Shown here one piece after another: positions 35,398-43,492 of a stretch of 64,000 nt of DNA; position 1 is the stretch's first letter, and every line of letters begins with the position of its first letter. The position numbers and the translations under genes were made by a program. The stretch is from CALAMD01 sp035301345 (GTDB lineage Bacteria; Bacillota; Bacilli; Bacillales; Amphibacillaceae), in NCBI GenBank assembly GCA_035301345.1, contig DATGUM010000011.1:1-64000 (forward strand), written 5' to 3'. The notes under the pieces are model-generated. The model had not been told where the DNA came from and searched no databases. It saw nothing but the letters and a program-made list of their open reading frames with translations.

Positions 35398-35673
35398 TTA
35401 TACCGTGCACCTACAATCGATGCGAAGTCCCTAAGCGTTACTTAAGTTCATGGCTCGGTCTAGGCACTCCCACGGCACACAAGAAAGACCACTTACTGCT
35501 GCTTCCTTCCGGACCTGACAGACTTCATGGGTTCCTGTTGCGCAGGACCTAAACGTCAACACCACTCCCTTAAGGCAGACCTTAAAGTCGACTCACCTCA
35601 AGTAGGTACTCAGTCTCGCTATAGCGGATTGCGAGTACAGGGCACCGCTAATTCCCCACCTAGCACGGCATTG
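35398..35673 (-). ncRNA. ffs: signal recognition particle RNA, large Bacillus type
   Basis: About 275 bases that closely match the B. subtilis scRNA from memory: 5' region TGCCGTGCTAGG, the Alu-domain stretch TTAAGGTCTGCCTTAA, the SRP54-binding loop GTCCGGAAGGAAGCAGC (complement at about 35498-35514) and 3' end GGTGCACGGTAT. The ends pair (GCCGTGC with GCACGGT). Lies between tadA and dnaX as in B. subtilis, except that the accessory block now separates it from dnaX. Confidence 0.95.
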
Positions 35674-35676
35674 TTC

Positions 35677-35705
35677 ATTATACGTCTTTTATAAATAAAT
35701 TGCAA
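35677..35705 (-). promoter_or_regulatory. promoter of the SRP RNA gene
   Basis: On the minus strand TTGCAA (35700-35705), 17-base spacer, TATAAT (35677-35682), with the RNA starting 6-8 bases later. Confidence 0.8.
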
Positions 35706-35716
35706 TTGAAAAAAGT

Positions 35717-36196
35717 TCATTCAATTTGTTTTTTATTTTCTTTTTTCCGTTGGCGTAATTGTTTAAAAAAGTTTTGTAATAGTTGTTTACACTGTTCTTC
35801 TCGTATACCCGATGTTAATTGGACGTGATGATTAAATGATGGTTCATCTAATAAGTTCATTAACGTACTCGCACAACCCGATTTAGGGTCATATGCTCCA
35901 AATACGACACGTTTGACACGTGATTGAACGATTGCCCCTGCACACATCGGACACGGTTCTAACGTCACATACAACGTGCAATCTTCTAAACGCCAACTGT
36001 TTAAATAATCATTCGCACGACGAATCGCTATTAATTCTGCATGAGCTAAAGCACTTTGATCCTGTTCACGTTGATTATACCCTGTCGCAATGACTTCGCC
36101 ATTTTGAACGATAACCGCTCCAATTGGCACTTCATCTATCGCTTCAGCACGTTGCGCTTGTTCAATCGCTAACTGCATAAAAGTTTCATCCATCAT
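35717..36196 (-). CDS. tadA: tRNA-specific adenosine deaminase
   Basis: Deaminates A34 to inosine in tRNA-Arg(ACG). The 159-residue product carries the zinc deaminase motif HAE (His52, Glu54) and PCPMC (Cys82, Cys85). ATG at 36196 with AAGGACGG upstream. Directly upstream of ffs, as in B. subtilis. Confidence 0.95.
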   Translation of the reverse strand: MMDETFMQLAIEQAQRAEAIDEVPIGAVIVQNGEVIATGYNQREQDQSALAHAELIAIRRANDYLNSWRLEDCTLYVTLEPCPMCAGAIVQSRVKRVVFGAYDPKSGCASTLMNLLDEPSFNHHVQLTSGIREEQCKQLLQNFFKQLRQRKKENKKQIE

Positions 36197-36235
36197 ATGT
36201 AACCGTCCTTATATATTATCATTAGAAAATATTCG

Positions 36236-36526
36236 CTAATTCATCTTGCGCTTACCGACATCTAAAATAAGTGGATACGCTAAATAGAAACCAACTAAAA
36301 AAGCAACTCCCGCACCGACAGCTACCATCTGCGGAACGTCAAATACAATAAATAAAAGAAATACAGGTATTAAAACGAACAAACTAATAAGTCTCTCTAA
36401 TCTTCTTGATATTTCTGTTTGAACATTTAATTCCTTACAATACGGACAATACATAAATGTTCGCCCAAAATATTTTAACGTCTGAAAATATTTCCACTTT
36501 TGTTTACAATGACTACACAAAGGCAT
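36236..36526 (-). CDS. small zinc-ribbon membrane protein (CxxC-x20-CxxC family)
   Basis: A 96-residue protein with two CxxC pairs (Cys4/Cys7 and Cys27/Cys30) forming a zinc-ribbon-like head and two membrane segments (about 48-63 and 68-86). It resembles the cxxc_20_cxxc small protein family of Bacillales; function unknown. It lies between proC and tadA, a place taken by dck/dgk and yaaH/yaaI in B. subtilis. Confidence 0.78.
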   Translation of the reverse strand: MPLCSHCKQKWKYFQTLKYFGRTFMYCPYCKELNVQTEISRRLERLISLFVLIPVFLLFIVFDVPQMVAVGAGVAFLVGFYLAYPLILDVGKRKMN

Positions 36527-36549
36527 GCCATAAACGTCCCTTCCACTTA

Positions 36550-37356
36550 TTATTTACCGAGTTCAATTGATCGCTCTTTCGCCCGCTGAATACACGCACT
36601 AATCGTTTCTTCAAAGTGATTATTTTGTAATGTTTTGATTCCTGCTTCAGTCGTTCCACCTGGGCTCATCACATTTTCTTTTAAAGTTTTAGCCGAGTCA
36701 TTTGATTTTTTTAACATTTCACCTGCACCAATGATTGTTTGACGAGCAAAGGACGTCGCTACTTCTTGTGACAAACCCACTTCTACAGCAGCTTTTTCCA
36801 TCGCCTCAACTAAATAATAGACGTAAGCTGGGCCACTTCCAGATAAACCTGTGACTGCATGAATGTCATCTTCTGCTACGACTTCTGTAATACCTATCGT
36901 TTGGAATAACTGTTCAGTTAACGTTAAATCATCATCCGTTACAAAGCGGCCCCCACAAATAGCCGTTGCTGATAAACCGACAGACGCTGATGTGTTAGGC
37001 ATTGTACGAATAACAGGTATATTAAAACCGACGTAAGATTCAATCGCTTCTATCTCAACTCCTGCTGCAACTGAAATAAGTAAGTGATTTTCTGTTAAAT
37101 ACGGCTTAATTGATGCAATCGCTGCTTCAATATCTGCGGGTTTCATTGATAAAATAACGATATCTACATCTTGAACGACTTGTTTATCTGACGTGAACGT
37201 TTGAAGACCGTACATATTTTCTAACTGCTCTAATCGCTCACGATTTGAATGGTTCGTTACGTATATATGATCAGGTGCAACAAATTTATTTTTAATCATA
37301 CCTGAAAAAATTGCTTCAGCCATTGATCCTGCACCGATAAATGCTAGTCTCTTCAT
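36550..37356 (-). CDS. proC: pyrroline-5-carboxylate reductase
   Basis: Last step of proline synthesis (P5C to proline). The 268-residue product has the dinucleotide motif FIGAGSMAEAI (residues 6-16), VIRTMPNTSASVG (near 117) and the C-terminal signature SGSGPAYVYYLVEAM (near 162-176) with TTEAGIKTLQ. Proline is a common compatible solute in salt-tolerant Bacillaceae, which would fit the acidic proteome, but this link is inference. Confidence 0.95.
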   Translation of the reverse strand: MKRLAFIGAGSMAEAIFSGMIKNKFVAPDHIYVTNHSNRERLEQLENMYGLQTFTSDKQVVQDVDIVILSMKPADIEAAIASIKPYLTENHLLISVAAGVEIEAIESYVGFNIPVIRTMPNTSASVGLSATAICGGRFVTDDDLTLTEQLFQTIGITEVVAEDDIHAVTGLSGSGPAYVYYLVEAMEKAAVEVGLSQEVATSFARQTIIGAGEMLKKSNDSAKTLKENVMSPGGTTEAGIKTLQNNHFEETISACIQRAKERSIELGK

Positions 37357-37414
37357 AATTGATAGCCTCCTACATCATGTTCAAAAATCTTTATATTTAA
37401 GTAAAATAGGTAAT

Positions 37415-37447
37415 AAAAAAACTAGTACCTAAGCTAGATACTAGTTT
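37415..37447 (-). terminator. intrinsic terminator after tRNA-Ser
   Basis: Perfect 9-bp arms AAACTAGTA and TACTAGTTT (37419-37427, 37439-37447) followed by T7 on the minus strand. Confidence 0.8.
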
Positions 37448-37462
37448 AACATATAAATTAAA

Positions 37463-37555
37463 TGGAGGAGGAAGAGGGATTCGAACCCCCGCGGGCTTTG
37501 ACACCCCTTTCGGTTTTCAAGACCGACCCCTTCAACCGGACTTGGGTATTCCTCC
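37463..37555 (-). tRNA. tRNA-Ser(UGA)
   Basis: 93-base class II tRNA: acceptor GGAGGAA/TTCCTCC, D-arm, anticodon loop CTTGAAA with UGA anticodon, long variable arm, T-loop TTCGAAT and encoded CCA. Nearly identical to the B. subtilis tRNA-Ser(UGA) as I recall it, but the discriminator base is T (TTCCTCC-T-CCA) where G is usual. Placed downstream of serS, as in B. subtilis. Confidence 0.95.
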
Positions 37556-37570
37556 GTCTGCACAAGTAAT

Positions 37571-37599
37571 AATATACAACAGTTAATTTTCTTTGTCAA
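37571..37599 (-). promoter_or_regulatory. promoter of tRNA-Ser
   Basis: On the minus strand TTGACA (37594-37599), 17-base spacer, TATATT (37571-37576), 15 bases before the tRNA. Confidence 0.8.
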
Positions 37600-37610
37600 T
37601 AACTATTTCA

Positions 37611-37656
37611 CAAAAAAATATCTAAGCTCACTTTTTCATCGTAAGCTTAGATATTT
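37611..37656 (-). terminator. intrinsic terminator after serS
   Basis: Perfect 13-bp arms (37616-37628 and 37644-37656), then T7 on the minus strand (37612-37618). Confidence 0.85.
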
Positions 37657-37660
37657 CTAC

Positions 37661-38929
37661 TTATTTAATAACTTCTATACCGCCCATGTACGGTCTTAAA
37701 GCTGTTGGAATAATAACTGATCCATCTTCTTGTTGGTAATTTTCTAAAATAGCAGCAACTGTACGTCCGACAGCTAATCCTGAACCATTTAACGTATGTG
37801 CGTACTCTACTTTACCATCTCGACGGAAACGGATACCTGTTCTGCGCGCTTGGAAGTCTTCAAAGTTTGAACAAGAAGAAATTTCTCGATACGTATTTTG
37901 TGCCGGAATCCACACTTCAATATCGTATTTTTTCGCAGCCGTAAATCCTAAATCACCTGTACACATATTTAACACACGGTACGGAATTTCTAATCGTTTT
38001 AAAATCTGTTCCGCATGGCCAACTAATGTTTCTAACGCTTCATATGAATCTTCTGGCTTCGTAAAATGAACGAGTTCTACTTTGTTAAATTGGTGCTGGC
38101 GGATTAAGCCACGCGTATCTCTCCCTGCTGAACCAGCTTCAGAACGGAAGTTTGCACTGTAAGCGACCATTTGCTGTGGTAAATCTTCTTCTTTTAAAAT
38201 TTCATCTCGGTAATAGTTCGTTACGGGTACTTCTGACGTCGGTGCTAAAAAGAAATCCCACTCCTCTATATGAAAAACATCTTCAGCAAATTTCGGCAAT
38301 TGCCCTGTACCTGTTAAACTCGCACGATTAATTAAATACGGTGGCAACATTTCTGTATAGCCATGCTCATCTGCATGTAAATCCATCATAAAGTTAATGA
38401 GCGCACGCTCTAAACGAGCACCTAACCCTTTATAAAAGACGAAACGACTACCCGTTACTTTTGAGCCACGTTCAAAATCTAAAATATCTAAATCTGTTCC
38501 AATATCCCAATGTGGTTTCGGCTCAAATGTAAATGCACGAGGTTCGCCCCATTTTCTATCTTCAACATTATCTTCCTCATCATCACCAATTGGTACACTT
38601 TCATGAGGAATATTCGGAATTGATAACATAATATAATCGAGCTTTTCCTGAATATCAGTTAATTCATGGTCAAATGTTTTAATTTGATCACTCACTTCAC
38701 GCATCTCTGTTATCGCTTCAGTCGCATCTTCACCATTTCGTTTTAACGCTGAAATTTGTTTTGACGCCTCATTACGACGCGCTTTTAATGTCTCTGTTTC
38801 AGCAATTAACTTTCTTCTTTTCTCATCTAAATCTTGGAACTTATTTAATTCTGTTAAATCTTCTCCTCGATGTTCGAGTTTCTCTTTAATATCAGCAAAA
38901 TTATTTCGTAAAAATCGAATGTCTAGCAT
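37661..38929 (-). CDS. serS: seryl-tRNA synthetase
   Basis: Charges tRNA-Ser. The 422-residue product has the N-terminal antiparallel coiled coil (about 25-110), class II motif 2 (FRSEAGSAGRDTRGLIRQHQF, near 260-280; Arg and Glu visible) and motif 3 NGSGLAVGRT (near 380). The ATG at 38929 follows AAGGAGG; the long frame to 38980 would run into the T-box terminator. Expression is controlled by the T-box leader upstream. Confidence 0.96.
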   Translation of the reverse strand: MLDIRFLRNNFADIKEKLEHRGEDLTELNKFQDLDEKRRKLIAETETLKARRNEASKQISALKRNGEDATEAITEMREVSDQIKTFDHELTDIQEKLDYIMLSIPNIPHESVPIGDDEEDNVEDRKWGEPRAFTFEPKPHWDIGTDLDILDFERGSKVTGSRFVFYKGLGARLERALINFMMDLHADEHGYTEMLPPYLINRASLTGTGQLPKFAEDVFHIEEWDFFLAPTSEVPVTNYYRDEILKEEDLPQQMVAYSANFRSEAGSAGRDTRGLIRQHQFNKVELVHFTKPEDSYEALETLVGHAEQILKRLEIPYRVLNMCTGDLGFTAAKKYDIEVWIPAQNTYREISSCSNFEDFQARRTGIRFRRDGKVEYAHTLNGSGLAVGRTVAAILENYQQEDGSVIIPTALRPYMGGIEVIK

Positions 38930-38987
38930 AATAAACAGCCTCCTTAGTATATTAAAATGAAACTTTTGCCCTTTAATCAATAAAAGG

Positions 38988-39247
38988 CAAAAAAATCTCG
39001 CCCCTTATCGTAATGAAAAGGGACGAGATATATTTACCCGCGTTGCCACCCAAATTGAAGACAATTGTCTTCCGGCTTTTAACATGTTAACGGTATGAAA
39101 CCGAGTTTATCTACTATTATTTCAATAAACTAATTCAAGGATGGATTCAATGGATACTCATATCGACTCGCACCGACCGTCGACTCTCTTTAATAAGCGA
39201 TCACATTTACTATTTCCTATCATCATTTTTAATGATTACTATGATTA
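38988..39247 (-). promoter_or_regulatory. T-box riboswitch (serine, specifier UCC) upstream of serS
   Basis: Minus-strand leader of about 260 bases with the T-box core GGGTGGCAACGCGG (complement at about 39037-39050), a Stem I start AGAGAGTCGACGGTCGGTG, specifier loop GAATCCATCC with UCC codon, and a terminator (ATCTCG/CGAGAT arms, 38995-39029, then T7). The UGGC bulge pairs with a GCCA tRNA end. It should read uncharged tRNA-Ser(GGA), as in B. subtilis serS. Confidence 0.92.
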
Positions 39248-39253
39248 ATTCAT

Positions 39254-39282
39254 ATCATATACAAATTTTCATCTCATTGCAA
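39254..39282 (-). promoter_or_regulatory. promoter of the serS T-box transcript
   Basis: On the minus strand TTGCAA (39277-39282), 17-base spacer, TATGAT (39254-39259), starting just after the pdxS stop. Confidence 0.7.
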
Positions 39283-39295
39283 ATCGTTCGACCGA

Positions 39296-40177
39296 TTAAT
39301 TACTACGATCAGCCATACGTTCAGTTTCTGCTAAAGCACTCATTTCAATACCTTTCATTGGCTCGCCTAAGTCTTTCGACAACTCACCAATTAACTTATA
39401 ATCTTTATAGTTTTCAGTCGCTTGAACGATTGCTTTTGCAAACTTACTCGGGTTATCCGACTTGAAAATACCTGAACCGACAAATACACCGTCTGCACCT
39501 AATTCCATCATTAACGCTGCATCAGAAGGTGTTGCTACACCACCAGCTGCGTAGTTTGGAACAGGTAAACGACCGAGTCTTCTAATCTCCATTAATATTT
39601 CAAATGGTGCAGCTAAATCACGCGCAAAAACCATCACTTCGTCTTCTGACATTGACTTTAAGCGAGCGATATCTGCTTGTACTTGACGTAAATGTGTGAC
39701 CGCTTCAACGATATTTCCTGTACCCGGCTCACCTTTCGTACGAAGCATTAACGCGCCTTCACCGATACGACGAGCTGCTTCGCCTAAATTTCTACATCCA
39801 CAGACGAAAGGAACTGAAAAGTCCGCTTTATTAATATGGAATGTGTCATCCGCTGGGCTTAGCACTTCACTCTCATCGATAAAATCAACGTTTAAAGCTT
39901 CTAGTACACGTGCTTCAACGATATGTCCAATACGACCTTTAGCCATGACTGGCACTGATACGGCATTTAATACTTCTTCTGTAATTGATGGATTAGCCAT
40001 TCTCGCTACGCCACCAGCAGCACGAATATCTGATGGTACTCGTTCTAGTGCCATCACTGCAATTGCTCCAGCTTCTTCAGCAATTTTTGCTTGCTCTTCG
40101 TTAACAACGTCCATGATGACGCCGCCTTGTCTAATAACATCTAATGTTTTCTGTACTTCTTCGCTATGTTTCACCAT
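39296..40177 (-). CDS. pdxS: pyridoxal 5'-phosphate synthase subunit PdxS
   Basis: PdxS builds PLP from ribose-5-phosphate, glyceraldehyde-3-phosphate and ammonia. The 293-residue TIM barrel has ADIR-type (SDIRAAGGVARM, near 47), the catalytic lysine region VMAKGRIGH (near 78) and LRTKGEPGTGN (near 144). The ammonia-supplying glutaminase gene pdxT normally follows immediately; here the serS T-box follows instead. Identity is certain. Confidence 0.97.
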   Translation of the reverse strand: MVKHSEEVQKTLDVIRQGGVIMDVVNEEQAKIAEEAGAIAVMALERVPSDIRAAGGVARMANPSITEEVLNAVSVPVMAKGRIGHIVEARVLEALNVDFIDESEVLSPADDTFHINKADFSVPFVCGCRNLGEAARRIGEGALMLRTKGEPGTGNIVEAVTHLRQVQADIARLKSMSEDEVMVFARDLAAPFEILMEIRRLGRLPVPNYAAGGVATPSDAALMMELGADGVFVGSGIFKSDNPSKFAKAIVQATENYKDYKLIGELSKDLGEPMKGIEMSALAETERMADRSN

Positions 40178-40322
40178 ACTCTTCTCCTCTATGCTTTATT
40201 ATATTAAAATAAACATCCTTACTTGATTGTTTTTAGCGATTCATACGTGACTAAGAACATTTATTTATATTTTCAATTATCTTTTATACCATAATGCAAT
40301 TACATGCATAATACAAGTTTAA

Positions 40323-41645
40323 TTAGAACCAGCCTTTAATAAAGTCAACGATCATAAAGAACAAGTGACTGAAAAATCCCCAAATCGCTCCTAGCATTAT
40401 AACGAACCAGTTACTTTTATTAACGTCTTCAGTCGCAATTAAGTCAACCGTCGTTGCTTCATCTTCTGAAAAGATATACCCATAAGAATCATCAGAAACT
40501 AAAGTAGCTGTTCCTACTTTCATACCTTTTTCAATAGGTGCTTCTAGCGATCCATCTTTAAGTAAACTCTCATCTAACGTATATTCGACATGAAACTTCT
40601 CTTCGTCACCGTCTTTTATCTTTTCTGAAAAAGCATCTGCAAGTGCAATTGACACTTCTTTTTCTTTTCCTTTAACGACTGAGAGGACTGACTCACCTTC
40701 TAATTGATAGCCTTCCGGGAATAATTCTTGTTCCGAAAATTTCTCAAAGCCATAATCCATTAATTTCCCTGTCTGTTTGAATCGTTCTGTTTCACTATCA
40801 GTTTTCATAACAACAGAGATTAAACGTTTCCCGTCACGCTCTGCTGTCCCTGTAAAGCAATAACCAGCAAGGTCTGTATGGCCCGTCTTTAATCCATCAA
40901 TGCCATCGTAATGAAATTGCTCTAAATACGTCGTATCATGATCAAGCATGTAGTTCCAATTCGTCACTGTCTGTCCATCAAACTCTAACGATGCTTGATT
41001 TGAAACGTCCAGTGCTTCAGGATAATCTGTCACTAAATGATACGCGAGCAATGCAGATGAACGAGCAGACAGTAAGTTCGTATCGTCTTCTTCTGTTCCA
41101 TCTGGATGATTCCCATCAAGCGAATGATTATCGAGTCCTGATGCGTTAACAAATTTATATTCTTGTAACCCCATCTCTTCGCCTTTAGCATTCATCATTT
41201 TAATAAATTCAGATTCTGAACCAGCAATTAATTCTGCTAAAGCAATTGTCGTTGCATTATCTGAATTTATCGCCATTGCATCATATAATTCTTTCACTGT
41301 ATACGTTCTATTTTGATAAAGCCCAACACCTGAAAAATCTTCATTTCCAGATATTTCATAAGCGTAATCACTTATTTCGGCTTCTGTATCCCATGAAATC
41401 TTGCCTTCCTCAACAGCTTCCCAAACTAAATACTCTGTCATCATCTTCGACATACTAGCTGGTGGTAGAGCTATATCTGGATTCTTTGCAAATAAAATTT
41501 TCCCACTATCTGCATCGACTAAAATTGCCGATTCCGCTTCAATATCTAAACCGTCTGCTGCACCGACTGTTACGGGTGCAATCAAAAAGGTCGCTAATAA
41601 AGTCATTGTTACTAATAATGTTAATTTTCGACCAATACTTCTCAA
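40323..41645 (-). CDS. dacA: D-alanyl-D-alanine carboxypeptidase (PBP5-type)
   Basis: Trims D-Ala from peptidoglycan stem peptides outside the membrane. The 440-residue protein has a signal peptide (about 1-29), active-site SxxK (Ser64-Lys67), SDN (128-130) and KTG (253-255), a C-terminal PBP5 domain and a C-terminal membrane helix (about 412-435). TTG start behind GGAGG with 9-base spacing. Lies between guaB and pdxS as in B. subtilis. Less acidic residues cluster than in the lipoprotein but the mature part is still acidic. Confidence 0.95.
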   Translation of the reverse strand: MRSIGRKLTLLVTMTLLATFLIAPVTVGAADGLDIEAESAILVDADSGKILFAKNPDIALPPASMSKMMTEYLVWEAVEEGKISWDTEAEISDYAYEISGNEDFSGVGLYQNRTYTVKELYDAMAINSDNATTIALAELIAGSESEFIKMMNAKGEEMGLQEYKFVNASGLDNHSLDGNHPDGTEEDDTNLLSARSSALLAYHLVTDYPEALDVSNQASLEFDGQTVTNWNYMLDHDTTYLEQFHYDGIDGLKTGHTDLAGYCFTGTAERDGKRLISVVMKTDSETERFKQTGKLMDYGFEKFSEQELFPEGYQLEGESVLSVVKGKEKEVSIALADAFSEKIKDGDEEKFHVEYTLDESLLKDGSLEAPIEKGMKVGTATLVSDDSYGYIFSEDEATTVDLIATEDVNKSNWFVIMLGAIWGFFSHLFFMIVDFIKGWF

Positions 41646-41731
41646 CTTCTCCTACCTCCACCTAATCATTTAAAGTCGTTTCTATTTTACCACAAAATAA
41701 ATAGTTTAAAATATATCTTTTTACTGATTTA

Positions 41732-43201
41732 TTATATTGAGTAATTTGGTGCTTCTTTCGTAATTTGTACGTCGTGTGGATGACTTTCAATGAGACCTGC
41801 ATTTGAAATACGGATAAATCGACCATTTTCTCGTAAATCTTCAATAGACGCTGTCCCGCAATATCCCATACCTGAACGAATACCACCGATTAATTGGTGC
41901 ATCGTATCTACTAATGGCCCTTTATAAGCAACTCGTCCTTCAATACCTTCAGGAACAAGTTTCTTTGCATCATCAGAATCTTGGAAATAGCGATCTTTTG
42001 AACCGGCTTGCATCGCCCCGACAGATCCCATTCCGCGATACGTTTTATAACGTCTTCCCTGGAAAACTTCTGCTTCTCCCGGACTTTCTAAAACACCGGC
42101 AAACATACTTCCGAGCATAACTGCATGAGCGCCTGACGCTAAAGCTTTAACGATATCACCTGAATATTTAATCCCTCCGTCAGCGATGACTGGGATATTA
42201 TGTTTACTCGCAGCACGTGCGCAATCATAAACAGCCGTAATTTGTGGAACGCCGACACCAGCAATGACACGCGTCGTACAAATAGATCCTGGCCCTATCC
42301 CGACTTTTACGATAGATGCACCAGCTTCAATTAAGTCTTCTGTCGCTTCTTCCGTCGCAACGTTTCCAGCGATAATATCTAATGTTGGATGTTCTTTTCG
42401 CACGTTTTTAACGAGTTCTAATACACCGGCTGAATGGCCGTGAGCTGTATCAATAACGATGACGTCTACTTGAGCTTCGACGAGTGCATCTATTCGTTTC
42501 ATCGAATCTGAAGTGACACCGACAGCAGCACCTGCGAGTAAACGACCTTGTTCATCTTTAGAAGCTTGCGGATATTCAATCACTTTCTCAATATCTTTGA
42601 TCGTAATTAATCCTTGTAATTTATATTGGTCATCTACTAATGGTAATTTTTCAATGCGATGTTTTTGTAAAATACTTTTCGCATCTGCTAACGTCGTGCC
42701 TACTGATGACGTAATTAAATGTTCACTCGTCATCACTTCTTTAATTTCCGTTGAATAATCTTCTATAAATCGTAAGTCACGATTCGTTAAAATCCCGACT
42801 AATTTTCGCGTTTCAATATCATCTACAATTGGGACACCCGAAATTTTAAATTTCCCCATGAGATGTTCAGCATCGTATACGTGATGTTCAGGTGTTAAGA
42901 AAAATGGATCTGTAATAACACCACTTTCTGACCGCTTCACACGATCAACTTCTTCTGCTTGCTCTTTAATCGTCATATTTTTGTGAATAATTCCTAGTCC
43001 GCCTTGCCTTGCCATAGCAATTGCCATCTCAGCTTCTGTCACAGTATCCATTCCCGCACTTAAAATCGGCGTGTTTAACTGCAACCGTTCAGATAACTTA
43101 GTTTTTAAACTAACTTCCTTCGGTAATACCTCTGATTTATTTGGAACTAATAATACATCATCAAATGTTAACCCTTCTTTAGCAAACTTATCTTCACGCA
43201 A
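41732..43201 (-). CDS. guaB: inosine-5'-monophosphate dehydrogenase
   Basis: Converts IMP to XMP, the committed step to GMP. The 489-residue product has two CBS domains (about 95-210), the catalytic loop GPGSICTTR (near 302, Cys) and the flap GRYKTYRGMGS (near 390). TTG start at 43201 with GGAGG 8 bases upstream; an ATG nearby is out of frame. yaaC and the rRNA operon that precede guaB in B. subtilis are not present. Confidence 0.96.
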   Translation of the reverse strand: MREDKFAKEGLTFDDVLLVPNKSEVLPKEVSLKTKLSERLQLNTPILSAGMDTVTEAEMAIAMARQGGLGIIHKNMTIKEQAEEVDRVKRSESGVITDPFFLTPEHHVYDAEHLMGKFKISGVPIVDDIETRKLVGILTNRDLRFIEDYSTEIKEVMTSEHLITSSVGTTLADAKSILQKHRIEKLPLVDDQYKLQGLITIKDIEKVIEYPQASKDEQGRLLAGAAVGVTSDSMKRIDALVEAQVDVIVIDTAHGHSAGVLELVKNVRKEHPTLDIIAGNVATEEATEDLIEAGASIVKVGIGPGSICTTRVIAGVGVPQITAVYDCARAASKHNIPVIADGGIKYSGDIVKALASGAHAVMLGSMFAGVLESPGEAEVFQGRRYKTYRGMGSVGAMQAGSKDRYFQDSDDAKKLVPEGIEGRVAYKGPLVDTMHQLIGGIRSGMGYCGTASIEDLRENGRFIRISNAGLIESHPHDVQITKEAPNYSI

Positions 43202-43285
43202 ATGAACATCCTCCTCAGTTTTTTTGTAGTTTCTTTCATTAGTTAATGAATAACAATACGTTAAATATTTTCATATTTCAACTGA

Positions 43286-43314
43286 AAAATAAGCGAAAAC
43301 GCTTACAACGTCAA
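43286..43314 (-). promoter_or_regulatory. guaB promoter with an overlapping CcpA (cre) site
   Basis: On the minus strand TTGACG (43309-43314), 17-base spacer, TATTTT (43286-43291). The spacer contains TGTAAGCGTTTTCG (43294-43307), which matches the cre consensus TGWAANCGNTNWCA except for the last base, and the palindrome AAGCG-AAAA-CGCTT. The rest of the 290-base gap to gyrA shows nothing else I can support. Confidence 0.5.
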
Positions 43315-43492
43315 CAATGTATACATTTTTTTATTCGTGCATTTTTAACTGTTTTTTATAAAAAAATCTCGAGACAAAACAAGTTTTTTTAACTAAAATA
43401 CAAACACTTTCAGACATTGTTACAAAATAATAAGATGCTTTCGTTCGTTTTTTAGTTAGATGCGTTGTTTTATCCCGAGTTTATTTAAACAG

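Noticed and set aside
39696..40226. 176-codon plus-strand frame opposite pdxS
   Set aside because: Fully antisense to a highly conserved gene, no start signal, low-complexity translation.
43360..43385. TCTCGAGA plus T-run downstream of gyrA as a terminator
   Set aside because: The 8-base palindrome leaves no loop, and it lies 110 bases past the gyrA stop; not convincing.
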